A stretch of DNA of 64,000 nucleotides, taken from Boothiomyces macroporosus. Lineage: Eukaryota > Chytridiomycota > Chytridiomycetes > Rhizophydiales > Terramycetaceae. Below are positions 31,801-45,476 of the stretch, piece by piece (position 1 is the first letter of the stretch; the number at the start of each line of letters is the position of its first letter). The notes beneath the pieces are model-generated. The model was not told the origin of the DNA and searched no databases. It saw nothing but the letters and a program-made list of their open reading frames with translations. The DNA is taken from positions 62,001-126,000 of the forward strand of contig JADGKB010000007.1 of assembly GCA_027604185.1 (NCBI GenBank). Reading direction: 5' to 3'. Made by a program: the position numbers and the translations under genes.

Positions 31801-34800
31801 GATTATTGTTGGGGATTCTTTAGTGATTCGCAGGACTATATCCTCGATGTAATGACCCAATGTATTGGAGGGAAATTAAAATGGAAAGACGCAAGAGATT
31901 TTGGAATGGGGTATTGGATAGCAAATTATAACACCTTGGTTTGTTTTATTAACTACAGAAAACTGTATTTGAAAATATTGCTAGAAATCAATTCTGGGGA
32001 GAAAATGGAGTCAATGACCCAGTCGCATGTTCGCTTTACTACCTGGCATTGAAGAAAAAGAATGTTTTAACCGGATTGTGGAAGCTTGCCAACAGCCATC
32101 CAGAACAAAATCAAATGATGAAGTTTTTGGCCAACAATTTTGATGAGGACAGGTGGAAAACAGCAGCACAAAAAAATGCTTTCGCACTTTTAGGGAAACA
32201 AAGATACGGTACTTGATTTACTAATTCAGAATATGCTGCTGCCTTCTTTTTGTTGGCCGGAAAGTTAAAGGATGCTGCAAATGTTTGTATCAAGCAACTA
32301 AAAGATCCGCAGCTCGCAATTACAATTTGCAGAATATACGAAGGAGAAGGAGGTCCTGTTTTGTCTGATATATTACAAAATCAATTAATTCCTGATGCCT
32401 GTAAAGCAGACGACCGATGGCTCTCTTGTCTGTTGTGGACGATCGCAAATAACCGAGAAAATGCTTTCTATTCGCTAACCAGACCGCTTCCTTCATTGTT
32501 AACAGAGCCATGTGAGGTCGAAAACAGATTTGTTACTGTAGATCCAGCATTACTTTTATTGTATAATCGTCTGCAAACAGTGTACAAAACTCTAATTTTG
32601 CCAAAGATTCCCCGGTTGACTTCCTTGGAAGAAATCGAATTATATGTAAACTGTGCAAGGTCTTATGATAAACTAGGGTGCCCTAGTCTGGCACTAGAGA
32701 TGATTATCAAACACAAGTTGGATACTATCCCCGAAATTCAGCTGGAAAAGGAAGGAGATATTTTAGTTGAGGAAACTGCAGGTGATAATGAAGTTTTAGG
32801 AACAACTGAAATTGGTTGGGGAGCACCTGATGTAAAGAAAGAATCCAATGGGCTTGATTGGGGTGAAATTGAAAGCAAACCAACTTCTACGGGATTAGAC
32901 TGGGGAGAATTGGAATCCAAACCAACGAGTGGAGGAATAGATTGGGGAGAATTGGATACGAAGCCTAGTGGCGGGCTTGATTTTAGTGATTACGAGTCTG
33001 GATTGAAAGATTTGGATGATCTTCCTAATGAGGAGCTTGATATTAAACCACTGGCAAAACCATCAGAAGTCCCAATCGAAATTCCAGTTGTCAGCAAAAA
33101 AGAATACCTTCGATTACATTGTCGAAAGAATGCCTTGGAAATCTTCAAGCGATTTTTGGTTATGAGAATTTTGCATGTACCAATTTTTTAATTTCAGGAT
33201 TTACATAACTCCACTGAAACCGTGTCTTATTACAAGAAAGAACTGCAAACTGATCCAACTCTTTCAAAATATACGGAATATTTGAAGAAAGGATTTCAAG
33301 ATATCTCAAATACGTCCAAGTTGGATATTGACGAAATCAGTCACATGCTTAGAAATAGGTTTGGCGAGATCTATGAGTTAGAGGCTTGGGTGGTAGCAAG
33401 ATATTGATTTTAGGGACTGTTGCCTTTTGCAGATTCGATGGATGATCATATCCGGTTTACAAATGAAATGTTTACTAATCAAGCAAACTTTATTTGCAGC
33501 TTGTGCTTTGAAGGAAACTTTAAAGATTATTCTATGGAAAGATATGCGCATATTGAGTTCATGTCGAGACAATTATTGATTGCCGCTACGAACTGGTACT
33601 CGAAATGCTTAGAGTTAAATTGCACTTGGTCAGAATCGGCGATGGCTCAAGCAGTTGGGGCGGGATATATGATTCAAATACTATTAGCCACTGTATTTCA
33701 CAATAAGAACCGTCTTTGGTGGATGATTGGTCTTTGCGATCAACTTTTTGATGGTCTTTTGAAGAATGATGCCAAGGCTATAATGCATGTTGTAAATGAT
33801 GCTTTGGCAGATCATAACCCGATAGTAATATGTTTGTAACTTTAGGCACACCCTGATGATGTTTTGCCCACTGATGATCACAGCATAGAATTGTATGACG
33901 AGTATGGGATCGCACTTTACACAAAGGAGTCAACTGAAACCATTACAGCCCAAAAACTAATATATAGTATGGTCCTCACACACGCCACAACCGCTTTCAA
34001 GCTCTACTTGGAACGTCTTGCTGAAATAATGAATGTGAATTCAAATCTAGATGAAACATTTGGTTTTCTAACTCAAGGTATAGAAAAGGGGCTTGTTGCC
34101 TATATTTATGAGTTAGATCTTGAGGTTACAAAGAACTGGCTTCGTTTGGATATGAATTTCAGTAAATATATTATAACATAGAAAACATCACCGCTTACAT
34201 AATGGAATTACAAATACAAGAGCTCTGGAGCTTATTGAATAGAACTGGAAATGTAAAGAAAACCGCAAACGCAATCTTTCACACGAAAAGCATCAAAAAA
34301 TGGGATTCTGGAGCATACATTGACGAGGATCTTAATGCTCCGGAATTCTTATCTGAAACAATTGTTAACTCTGAAAATATTATCAACTCGTTTGCGATTA
34401 ATCCTCTGGATCATCACCAAATAGTTTATGCTACTCCAACATCTATTTGCGAAATTGATACCAGAATTTCGGAAAACTACTTTAGTGTAACTATTTACTA
34501 AGATAGAATGACGATCCTAAAGTATTGAGGTCCCAGGAGGATCTTCCAAAGTTAAACATTACTAAAGCTGTGCCAGTTCAGGTGGTAACTAACTTTGAAT
34601 CTGAAGAACTGCCAATGAAAAAGGATTTGAGCTTTGACTCGATTAATCGATTGATCAAGCGATCTTTCAAACCAAAACCAACCAATAATTTTGTTGATAA
34701 GGGACTGGTAGTCAATGACTAACACTCAGAGATTAAGAAGAGCAATATATCAAGCTACTACTTTGGAATCACATAAAAGTCTAAACTATTGTAAGTATTT

Positions 34801-35614
34801 TGTTTAATCTAGTCCTTGCTGGGGTTGGCGAATCAGGCTCTCCGGAAGTAGCAGTCAAGTTGTATCAATTTGGACAGGCACCTGAGTTACTGACTTATAC
34901 GGCACAAAGTGAAGGAAGACTGACTAATTGCCATTTTGATCCTTACGGTGCAAAGTTTGGTGCGTCAGACAGCAGGGGTGATTTGTATATTTGGAAGTTT
35001 GATGCAGAACCTTCCGCAGTAAAGCCTTGCATATCGCTCAAGCAGTGCCATCAAGGAGCAATTAACGATTTTGCCTTCCTCAACTCAAGCTCAGTGGTAG
35101 CTACTGCAGGCACTTCGACAAATGGAATGAATGTGTCCATCTGGGACACTTTGCTGCCACATACCAAGGCTAGAGTGAAAGGTAGCAATAATTTAATCCA
35201 GCATTTCCTGTTGGTGAAGCTGGCATAACCTCATTGGTATTTTTCAGCCAAGATAACCTATTAATTGCTGGAGGCAAAAAGGGATCAATCTATGCAATCG
35301 ATATTAGATCAGGCGGAATGCTCCTGAATGACTTTGTAGCGTTTGATAGCTCTGTAAAGAGCTTGGCTTTCCATGAAGAAAAGCGCAGTATTGTTGCTGG
35401 GTCTTCCAAAGGCGAAATTAAAGTACACCCAGTCTAACAATAGATCTTTGACATTAAATCTATTTCCACAATGGAAAGCCCTTCAAGCAAGACATTCAGT
35501 CCATGGCCCTACAGCTTGGACCAACCGGTGATTGGCATAGTGGACTTGCAGGTTTCCAAGGGGAATATTTACAGTTGCTGGGCTAACGGTGCTATATTTA
35601 AAACCAGTTATTAA
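28832..35614 (+). CDS. RAV1: Rabconnectin-3 alpha / RAV1 (DMXL) V-ATPase assembly factor
   Basis: A 2116-residue protein in 22 exons with 21 introns, all 19-23 nt; every junction keeps frame. N-terminal WD40 strands (YATGSIVNVLTG, GNLLVVGSKLVIY, IVRFWAQNEH) are followed by the RAV1 core: PVACSLYYLALKKKNVL, MMKFLANNFDEDRWKTAA, AAAFFLLAGKLKDAANVC. A second WD40 set at the C-terminus (LTNCHFDPYGAKFG, NDFAFLNSSSVVATAG, LLIAGGKKGSIYAID) matches Rabconnectin-3 rather than the shorter yeast RAV1. The complex reassembles V1 and V0 sectors of the proton pump. Between core and tail are three to four tandem DWGE units (about 32850-32990). Introns: 28925-28944, 29059-29079, 29198-29217, 29355-29373, 29414-29436, 29865-29883, 30259-30279, 30368-30388, 30590-30608, 31505-31524, 31939-31958, 32209-32229, 33177-33197, 33393-33413, 33825-33845, 34162-34181, 34487-34506, 34708-34729, 34791-34812, 35182-35201, 35423-35443. 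Confidence 0.93.
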
Positions 35615-35690
35615 TAAACTATCCCTTAAATTCATTTTGCATTTGATTATCTCGCTTGTTGTCTCCAAAGATTTTTCCCTCAAAAGCAAA

Positions 35691-36291
35691 ATGATCTTGC
35701 CACTCGCATACATCCTCACGATTCTCTCATTGCTTGTCGACGCCAAAGGCCCAAAGATTACCAACACACTCGTAATGTCTATTGAACAAGGCGGTGAATC
35801 TCTTGGTGATGTCACCATTGGTCTCTACGGAAAGACTGTCCCAATTACTACCGAAAAGTAACAGTTACTAATGTAGTTTCCGTGCGCTATGTACTGGAGA
35901 AAAAGGATTTGGGTACGCCGGATCAAAGTTCCACCGTGTAATCAAGAACTTTATGATTCAAGGTGGTGACTTTACCAGAGGAGATGGAACTGGTGGTAAA
36001 TCAATCTATGGTGACCGTTTCAAGGACGAAAACTTCAAGTTGAGACACACTCGCCCAGGTTTGCTTTCAATGGCCAATGCTGGTAAGGATACAAACGGAT
36101 CACAATTCTTCATTACAACTGTGGTTACTAGCTGGTTAGATGGAAGACATGTTGTATTTGGTGAAGTTACAGATGGTATGGATATCGTCAAGAAGATTGA
36201 AAACACTCCAACCAACCCTGGTGATAAACCAAAGCAGGATGTGATTATTGCTTCTTGTAAAGAGATCAAAGAAGAAAATCCTGAATTGTAA
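35691..36291 (+). CDS. secretory-pathway cyclophilin (cyclophilin B-type)
   Basis: A 193-residue cyclophilin in two exons (35691-35857, 35877-36291) with a 19-nt intron. It begins with a clear signal peptide ([18 protein letters not shown]) and has the cyclophilin core [23 protein letters not shown] and [13 protein letters not shown]. The C-terminus ends NPEL, without a classical HDEL/KDEL retention signal, so it may be secreted or kept by another route. The 77-bp gap from the Rabconnectin-3 stop must hold its promoter. Its stop is only 25 bp from the stop of the convergent SNW1 gene. Confidence 0.93.
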
Positions 36292-36316
36292 GCAAATACA
36301 TTCAATTAAAAACACT

Positions 36317-38007
36317 TTATTCGCCTCTTGTTTTCTTGTTTGGGTTGTTCTCTTCCCTATCCCTGCCTCTCTTTGCATTCGACATGAAAGCGTCCGTTCC
36401 AAATACATCGGCTTCCTTTTCAAATTGTACAGGTCCAGTGCGCACTGCTTCCGTTGCGTCTGCTCCACTAAAGCCTTTATGTGGTTTAGATAAGAGACTA
36501 TTGATCTTTTCTGCTTCAATGCCATCAGCCATTTCATTATCAAGTTTCTTTGGACGGTATATACTCTGCGATTGCGCTGCACTAAATAGCGGTTTATCAT
36601 ATAAAGCGTAAGAGTCGCTCCCTTCGAATCCAGAGTTCATTCCGGATGACTGGTTGAATAATCTTTGATCGTACATACTTTCTTTTGAAGCTGTAAGTTG
36701 TGCAACACCAAGAGCAATCTTTTCAGAAATGTCTCTTTCCTTTCTATCATTAATTTCAACTTACGCTGCTTTACCCATGTGTGACATTCTATTTTGCTTT
36801 TCACGTTCTTTTGCTTTCTCTCTACGCAATTCATCCCGCTCTCGCAGCCTCTTTCTTTCTTCAGGGGATAATTCTTCTTCAGATTCTTCTTCATCCTCAG
36901 TCTCTTCTTCAACTACCATTAAATAGCTACTTACTAGCTGCCGACACAAATCCAGCGTGTTCTTCTCTTGCTTTTTGAGCAAGTCTTCTAAGTTCGTCTT
37001 CCTTTTCCTTCTTTTGCTTTTGAGCGAGTTTTGCTTGCATTTCACTTCTTAACTTCACTTCTTCCCTGGCATGTTTGTCTGCAATAAAAAGTGCTTGTGA
37101 AAATTTAGCAAAGTTTTCATTTACAGTAATATCTTGCAATCCACGGCCGTCGTTGGCCAATCTTTTGTCCAGAGGAATAGTGTAACCCTTTGCGTTTTTC
37201 CAGTTTGAAATACATGGTGGAATTACCCAGTTCTTTTGTTCTTCAACAGACACTTTTCTAGGTGGAGATCTTAAAACTGGAGGAGGAGGAGATCCTGTAC
37301 TTCTAGGTATCTTGCGATGTTTAAATTTCGGTGGTTCCATTGGATCGACAGGCGCCTCTACTAATTTCACAATCCTCGATTTGGCGACAGCAGAAGACGA
37401 TGTATGTTGTTCAGCCGGAACGTATTTAACATATTGCGGGGCATTACGCTCTTCCTGGAAGGTCTTTGGCTTTCCAGATTTGATTTTTCCTGAGATTAGA
37501 CCACATAAAATGGATAATTCATTTAATTGATTGATCCTCTTCAAATTACTTACCATCAATAATCTTCTCTAGTGCCAACCTTGTCTTTTCCGTCGATTCT
37601 TGAACTATTTCTTCGTCTGGCTGTAAAACAACATCTCCGATATCCTGTTCAGTCATATCGTTGTATGATGAGTGAATAACCTTTTTGTGGGCATGGCTGC
37701 CTTCTCGCAATACCAAGTCAAACTTGATGTTCCCGTCCTTGTCAGTTTGTAATGGAAGTGCATCTGTAGACTCTTTTCCGATATCTTTAATCTTTCCCAT
37801 TCCTAGAGGGTATTGAATGATATGAATTTCAGGGAATGCTCCTCCATCTCCAAAATCCTTTATTTCCTGCGGTAGGAAATCCTGTCTTTTCAAATATGGA
37901 GGCGGTCCAGATTTCTTTGATTTTACTGGTTGCTCAGGCTCTACCGCCCATTTCGATGTTTTTAAACTTTGTTTTGGTTTTGGTAAAACAGAAGCCAATG
38001 TCGACAT
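36317..38007 (-). CDS. PRP45: SNW1/SKIP/Prp45 spliceosome factor
   Basis: A 527-residue protein in four exons (38007-37554, 37489-36935, 36912-36765, 36743-36317). The SNW core is unmistakable: PPYLKRQDFLPQ, SHAHKKVIHSSYNDM, PPCISNWKNAKGYTIPLDKRL, NDGRGLQ, NENFAK. The C-terminal half is charged helix (ERKRLRERDELRREK) with a basic end (KRGRDREENNPNKK). SNW1 joins the spliceosome at activation and holds the active site together. Introns are 64, 22 and 21 nt; the 64-nt one is by far the longest found in the window. Retaining it would hit an in-frame TAA at once. Start is the first ATG, MSTLASVLPKPKQ. Confidence 0.95.
37490..37553 (-). other. 64-nt intron in SNW1, the only long intron in the window
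   Basis: It begins GTAAGT and ends with a TCTAATCTCAG branch and acceptor. Splicing joins ALEKIIDG to KIKSGKP, matching the family (ALEKIVNGKI). Internal sequence shows no smaller usable intron. Confidence 0.85.
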
Positions 38008-38281
38008 TTTCTGATCAAAAAGTTTTTTTGTAAACTTTAAATTCTCTACAACATTTGATAAATTAATTTCTATTGGTTTAAAATGATATTCCGTTCGATA
38101 ACCAGATCAAGTCTAGTGGTTGACAAAGCAGTCAATATCACTGAACTTGATCAAGAAGCCCAAGGGTGAATCTACCATTTGGACTAATTTCTCTCTATTT
38201 GGCTGTAAATGTACTAAATATTGTTGCATTTCTCGTTTTCGAGTCTTGAAATTTTTTTTGTAATCATTTTTTGAAATCAGA

Positions 38282-38812
38282 ATGAAAGGAGGGATTTCAA
38301 AGATAATATCCAGGGATATCAATTCTCTCATTAAAAAATCAGCGCCTTCTCTATCTCCAAAGGAATTAGTATTAGACTCTGTATTGGAGGCAAAATTCTT
38401 TTCTCAGCATCGACCACTTGCCCTTGGATTAATTCAGCCAACCAAAAAACTACCTATTGTTATTGAACCTCAACTGGAAGTAATGCAGGAATGGTACTTG
38501 GATGAGTATGCAAAGTTGTTTGGCGGATTCATTCCATTTTCACCACCAGGCTCTCAAATTATTTCTGATACAGCAATTGATCTTGATGAACACCTTTCAA
38601 CTCTCTTGTCGCAATTAAAAATAAGAGAGCCTTCTGTTGGTCCAAGGAGAAGTGGTTTCTTTTTGATCAGCATAATGAAAAGAAGAAGAAAGAAGATGAA
38701 CAAGCACAAGTGGAAGAAATATCGTAGAGAGGTTCGCAATTCATCTCGTTATAACACTGAAAGAAACAAAAACAAGGGTAAAATAAGAAGAAGCGACGAA
38801 GAAAAGATTTAA
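38282..38812 (+). CDS. mitochondrial small ribosomal subunit protein mS38 (AURKAIP1/Cox24-like)
   Basis: A 176-residue intronless protein. The C-terminal signature is a very basic stretch IMKRRRKKMNKHKWKKYRRE (family: S(V/I)-x-R-(K/R)-R-(K/R)-K-M-x-K-H-K-(W/Y)-(K/R)-K), which marks mS38/Cox24. The N-terminus (MKGGISKIISRDINSLIKK) is basic and amphipathic, fitting a mitochondrial targeting peptide. The middle part is not conserved. The protein sits at the mRNA channel of the mitochondrial small subunit. It lies 274 bp from the SNW1 start. Confidence 0.8.
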   Translation: MKGGISKIISRDINSLIKKSAPSLSPKELVLDSVLEAKFFSQHRPLALGLIQPTKKLPIVIEPQLEVMQEWYLDEYAKLFGGFIPFSPPGSQIISDTAIDLDEHLSTLLSQLKIREPSVGPRRSGFFLISIMKRRRKKMNKHKWKKYRREVRNSSRYNTERNKNKGKIRRSDEEKI

Positions 38813-39512
38813 TAATAAATTACATGCTGCATTAATTTAGTGGTTTGGTTCAATTAATCAATATAGCCAGTGCGCCATCCACTCGGCGTCCTTTGCATGG
38901 TTATCACAGATGAGAGGCTTGTTTGAAGATAGTAGTTGATATGAATAAAGATTACCAGTGCTACACCGGTAGCAAGAGAGTTTGATTATCAAAGTCCACT
39001 TCCCCACACTCTCTGATCGTGGCTGAATGGATTGGTTTGTAAATAATGTTTTTCCACGAATGCGATTGGTGCCTCTGAACAGATTAATAAAAAGAATAAA
39101 GTAAGTTTCAACTGTACCGCTTCATCAACGGCCTATCGATCTTGAATGATACCATAGTCATACGAAACCGCTGCATAAATGTTCATTTGAGAAAGTATTG
39201 TTTGGGACATGAGGCGCTTAAGCCATCGCGGCAGTCTCAACCAGGAACAGCCAAATTCACGTATTATTATGAATCCCAGACCTGTATGCATATATTTCAT
39301 TGAGGATTACCGACTAATCTCATTGTTGCAAGCGGAGTTATCAGTAATTCTCGCAAACAATGTATGTGGCGCTCACAATCAACGGCCAATCATTTGCGAG
39401 GCTTCAATACTACACCCTCGACGTCATTTTCTTCACTTCAAAACCTACCTTCTATTTTCTAAATTTAAAACAGTAAGCCAACCGAATTCGCTAACAGAAA
39501 GATTTAATCAAA
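38813..39512. other. intergenic stretch upstream of the G-alpha gene
   Basis: About 700 bp with no credible gene. A plus-strand open frame at 39209-39535 overlaps the G-alpha start in another frame and has no protein-like features. No tRNA-like fold was seen. Confidence 0.4.
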
Positions 39513-40681
39513 ATGGGCTGTGGAATGAGTGCTGAAGATAAGGAGAAGAAACAGAAAAACGATGAAATCGAAAAGAACATCAAGAACGAAAAGATTGCTT
39601 TGGCAAAGGAAATCAAGATGTTGTTGCTTGGTATGCGTATCCTAATCAATAGGTGCCGGTGAATCTGGAAAAAGTACAATTTTAAAACAAATGACTCTTA
39701 TTCACGGTCCTGGTTATTCACAGGCTGAAAAGGACGCATTCAAAGAAATCATTTTCTCAAACGTTGTTCAATCCATGCGTGTAATATTGGAAGCAATGCA
39801 AAATATGGGAATTCCATTGGCACGCGCCGAAAATGAAGCCCACAAGAACGTTATTATGGAATTACCTTCTCAAATTGAAGCTGAAGATTTGCCTGCAGAT
39901 GTTACAGCCGCCATCAAAAGTTTGTGGCAAGATGAAGGTGTTTTGGCATGTTTCGATAGGTGAGATAAAACTAATTCTAGATCGCGTGAATACCAATTAA
40001 ATGACTCTGCCAAATAGTACTCGCAAATTAATAATAGTTACTTTGAAGCTATAGACCGTATTGGTGTTCCAGGATACTCTCCAACCGAACAGGACGTTTT
40101 GAGATCTCGTGTAAAGACTACTGGTATTACTGAAACCACCTTCCGCGTTGGCGAATTGACATACAGAATGTTTGATGTTGGTGGCCAACGTTCTGAGCGT
40201 AAAAAGTGGATTCACTGTTTTGAAAACGTCACATCCATCGTGTTTTTGGTTGCTATTTCAGAATACGATCAAGTGCTTGTAGAAGATGAAACTGTCGTAA
40301 GAAATTTGCTAATTTAGAACCGTATGCAAGAAGCTCTCACATTGTTTGACTCTATTTGTAATTCCAGATGGTTCGTTCAGACCTCTATTATTCTATTCTT
40401 AAACAAGGTGGATTTATTCAAGATCAAACTGCCAAAGTCATCTGTTAGTAAATATTTCCCTGAATACACTGGTAATTCGTTTGTAACACCCAGGTCCAGA
40501 TGAGTTCGAGCCTGCCTCTCAGTTTATGGTTACAAAATTCACATCGCTAAACCAAAGTGAAGAGAAACAAGTCTATTCCCATTTCACATGTGCTACAGAT
40601 ACTAACCAAATCAAGTTTGTCATGGCAGCCGTAAATGATATTATTGTTCGTAACAACTTGAGAGATGTCGGTTTGATTTAG
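39513..40681 (+). CDS. heterotrimeric G-protein alpha subunit (Gi/o-like)
   Basis: A 353-residue G-alpha in six exons (39513-39630, 39653-39959, 39981-40016, 40038-40296, 40318-40471, 40494-40681) with introns of 21-22 nt. It starts MGCG, with Gly2 for N-myristoylation and Cys3 for palmitoylation. The nucleotide site is complete: [29 protein letters not shown] and TCATDT; switch I has RVKTTGI. The C-terminus NLRDVGLI is the receptor contact. The first intron splits the GAGESGKS loop after its first glycine. The third exon is only 36 nt. Length is exactly typical of the family. Confidence 0.96.
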
Positions 40682-41305
40682 ATGTTGTTCCTTTCCTTAC
40701 AAATAAAACGAAATGTGTTTTAAACTATACGTTTGAATTGACCTGCAATCGCGATACGGATGCAGCACACTGACATGACTCAATCAATGGAAATCTCTGT
40801 TTTAAGCTAGTTTTCGGCCAGCAGCGGATGTTACACCAGAGACACAGGCATGTGAATGTGATTATCTCGAATCTTTGGAAAACGTTTAAAAATGCCTGGA
40901 CTTTTATTGTATTTCTGCTCCGGATCTTTTTAGAAATTATTTTTTGACAGCTTTGGCGAGCGGGCTATCAAACGCTTTGTTTCGTCTATTTCAAGCCTGT
41001 TGAAACCTCGGATCCCACTACTTTTTTCTGATCGAGCGACAAGAAAAAGCTGAGCAATTGAAAAATTCTGAAACATCCCTGGTACCAAGCAATACATTGA
41101 CACAATAGACAAGCAGTGGCAGTGGAGTGCCTGCAAGTAAATGGAGATATTTCTTGCGCCCTCCCCTACCCATTGCCAACATTGGCATCTGCGGGGAATT
41201 AGTGCGAAATTTACGGTGGTACGAATTTCCTTTTTTATCTACAAAAGGGGCAAAGGCGTGTGCCAAAAGGTTTAAAAACAAAAATATTCCCCAAAAAATA
41301 TTCTA
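40682..41305. other. intergenic stretch, no gene seen
   Basis: About 620 bp between the G-alpha stop and the C1-dysferlin gene. Minus-strand open frames are short and uncharacteristic. No RNA gene or repeat was found. Confidence 0.4.
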
Positions 41306-42843
41306 ATGGCCTCCTCTGAAGTAACGGAAAAATTATCGTCCGATTTAGATAACGCATTTGAAGGGAATAGACTTTCACTCTCACTCCCAATGTCCCAATC
41401 CAGCGATACTGTTTTGGACCAGCACAACTTTGTCTTGACATCATACTCTAAACCCACTTACTGTGACTTGTGTTCCAAATTCATCTGGGGTTTGGCAAAA
41501 CAGGGCTGCAAGTGCACTGGTACTTTTTATCTTAATGTATAGGCTGCGGATATAACACCCACAAGAAATGCAAAGATTTAGTGATGACTCCATGCCATCC
41601 AATCGAAAGATTGAGACCTTCATCGCCAACTAGCTCCAGAAGCTCTTTGGAACGTCGCTCAAGCGTTTCTGAAAGGTCTGAAAAGATTGAAACAAAGAGA
41701 AGCAACTCTATTCCATCCAGACCTCAATCACCAGTAAAGAAGGAAAACAGCTTGTTGACTGAATTGTTTGCCGAATCTCAAGTCCAGGCTAGAAAGCTTG
41801 GTAAAGCTTTCGAAGAAGCCAATCCATCATTAAGCGTTGGACAATTCTTGAAAAACAACAATAGATTCGTTGCCCGTCAAGCACCATTGATTTGGGTTAA
41901 CCAAGCCGTCATCAACCTATTAACCTGGAAAAGCGTACCTCATACTCTCATTTTTATACTGTGCTACATCATCATTTGCTTGCACCCAATTCTTATCCCT
42001 ATACTTCCTCAACTCGTTTTAATATACCTCATGGTAAAGTTCTATCACTACAGAGCAGATAACATCATGAATGGGCATCCACTTCCAAAACCTCATATTA
42101 CCGGCACTGCTCCAAAGTTATCACCAAATGCTCAAGAACTAAAGGAAGCGCTTCAAAATATTCAAAATACTATGGCACATGTATCGGATGCATATGATGC
42201 TGGTTATAACTTGTATCGTGCTATTGACTGGTCCAACCCTGAACAAACTCAAGAAGTATTAAAGATTACTATCGCATCAGCAATCGGAACTATTGTCGTT
42301 GTATCGATCATTCCACTAAACCTCATTGCTTTATTCGCTGGTCTGGGCATTTTTGTTGCAAACACTGCTATTTTCAAAGCCGCATCTTCAACCTTGGCTC
42401 CAGTTATTGTTGAAAAGCTGGGAAGAAGATTAGACCATGCCAGAAAATTGATTATGGAGGCTAAAGCAAAAGGAGAAGATCCAATTATCGACATCTCTTT
42501 ATATGAAAATCAAAGATGGTGGGCAGGTGTTGGCTGGGTTTCCGCATTATTGCAAAATGAAAGAAAGGCTTGGTCCGATGGAACTGGTACCATTACATTA
42601 CCTTCTAAAGACAATTATGAATTACCAGCAGTTGAAGATTTCACTGACTTGGCTAACGTAAAGTCTGGTAAGTTTGAGTGGATCGATGAAGATTGGGAAC
42701 TAGATACAAAGTGGACAGAAACTGACGAACAAGGATGGGTTTACACCAACCAAAGCTGGGGAAATCCAAAGCCAAATAGAATATTAGGATCGTTTACCAG
42801 AAGAAGGAAATGGGTTCGTCACATGAGATTGGTTGCAGCTTAA
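41306..42843 (+). CDS. C1 domain plus membrane hairpins plus dysferlin domain (Pex30-like)
   Basis: A 504-residue protein in two exons (41306-41519, 41543-42843), intron 23 nt. Residues about 40-90 form a C1 zinc domain: H at HNFVLTSYSKPTYC, CDLC, then CKCTGC and H..C..C, completed only after splicing. A Ser/Arg-rich linker follows. Two long hydrophobic hairpins (about residues 185-215 and 300-335) resemble the reticulon-like part of Pex30 proteins. The C-terminus is a dysferlin (DysF) pair: EWIDEDWELD, WVYTNQSWGNPKP, FTRRRKWVRHMRL. Pex30-type proteins shape ER sites where peroxisomes and lipid droplets form. Having a C1 (diacylglycerol or lipid binding) at the N-terminus is unusual. Confidence 0.88.
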
Positions 42844-42914
42844 ATATTATATATTGTGCTTATAATATAAGAATGAAACTTTAAACTTGATACTTTACAA
42901 TAATTATTGACAAA

Positions 42915-45385
<2,471 letters not shown>

Positions 45386-45476
45386 GATTTAATCCGACGC
45401 GCTCACTCCTAATAAAACAAAATTTTAAATAATTTGAAACTATATTTGTAATTTGGCAATTCAAATTCTTATAAAT

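Noticed and set aside
38080..38281. Short ORFs on both strands between SNW1 and mS38
   Set aside because: Peptides of 28 to about 70 residues overlap each other; no intron arrangement extended either into a convincing protein.
39209..39535. 108-codon plus-strand ORF before the G-alpha gene
   Set aside because: It overlaps the G-alpha start in another frame, has mixed low-quality composition and no recognisable feature; it is most likely chance in the promoter.
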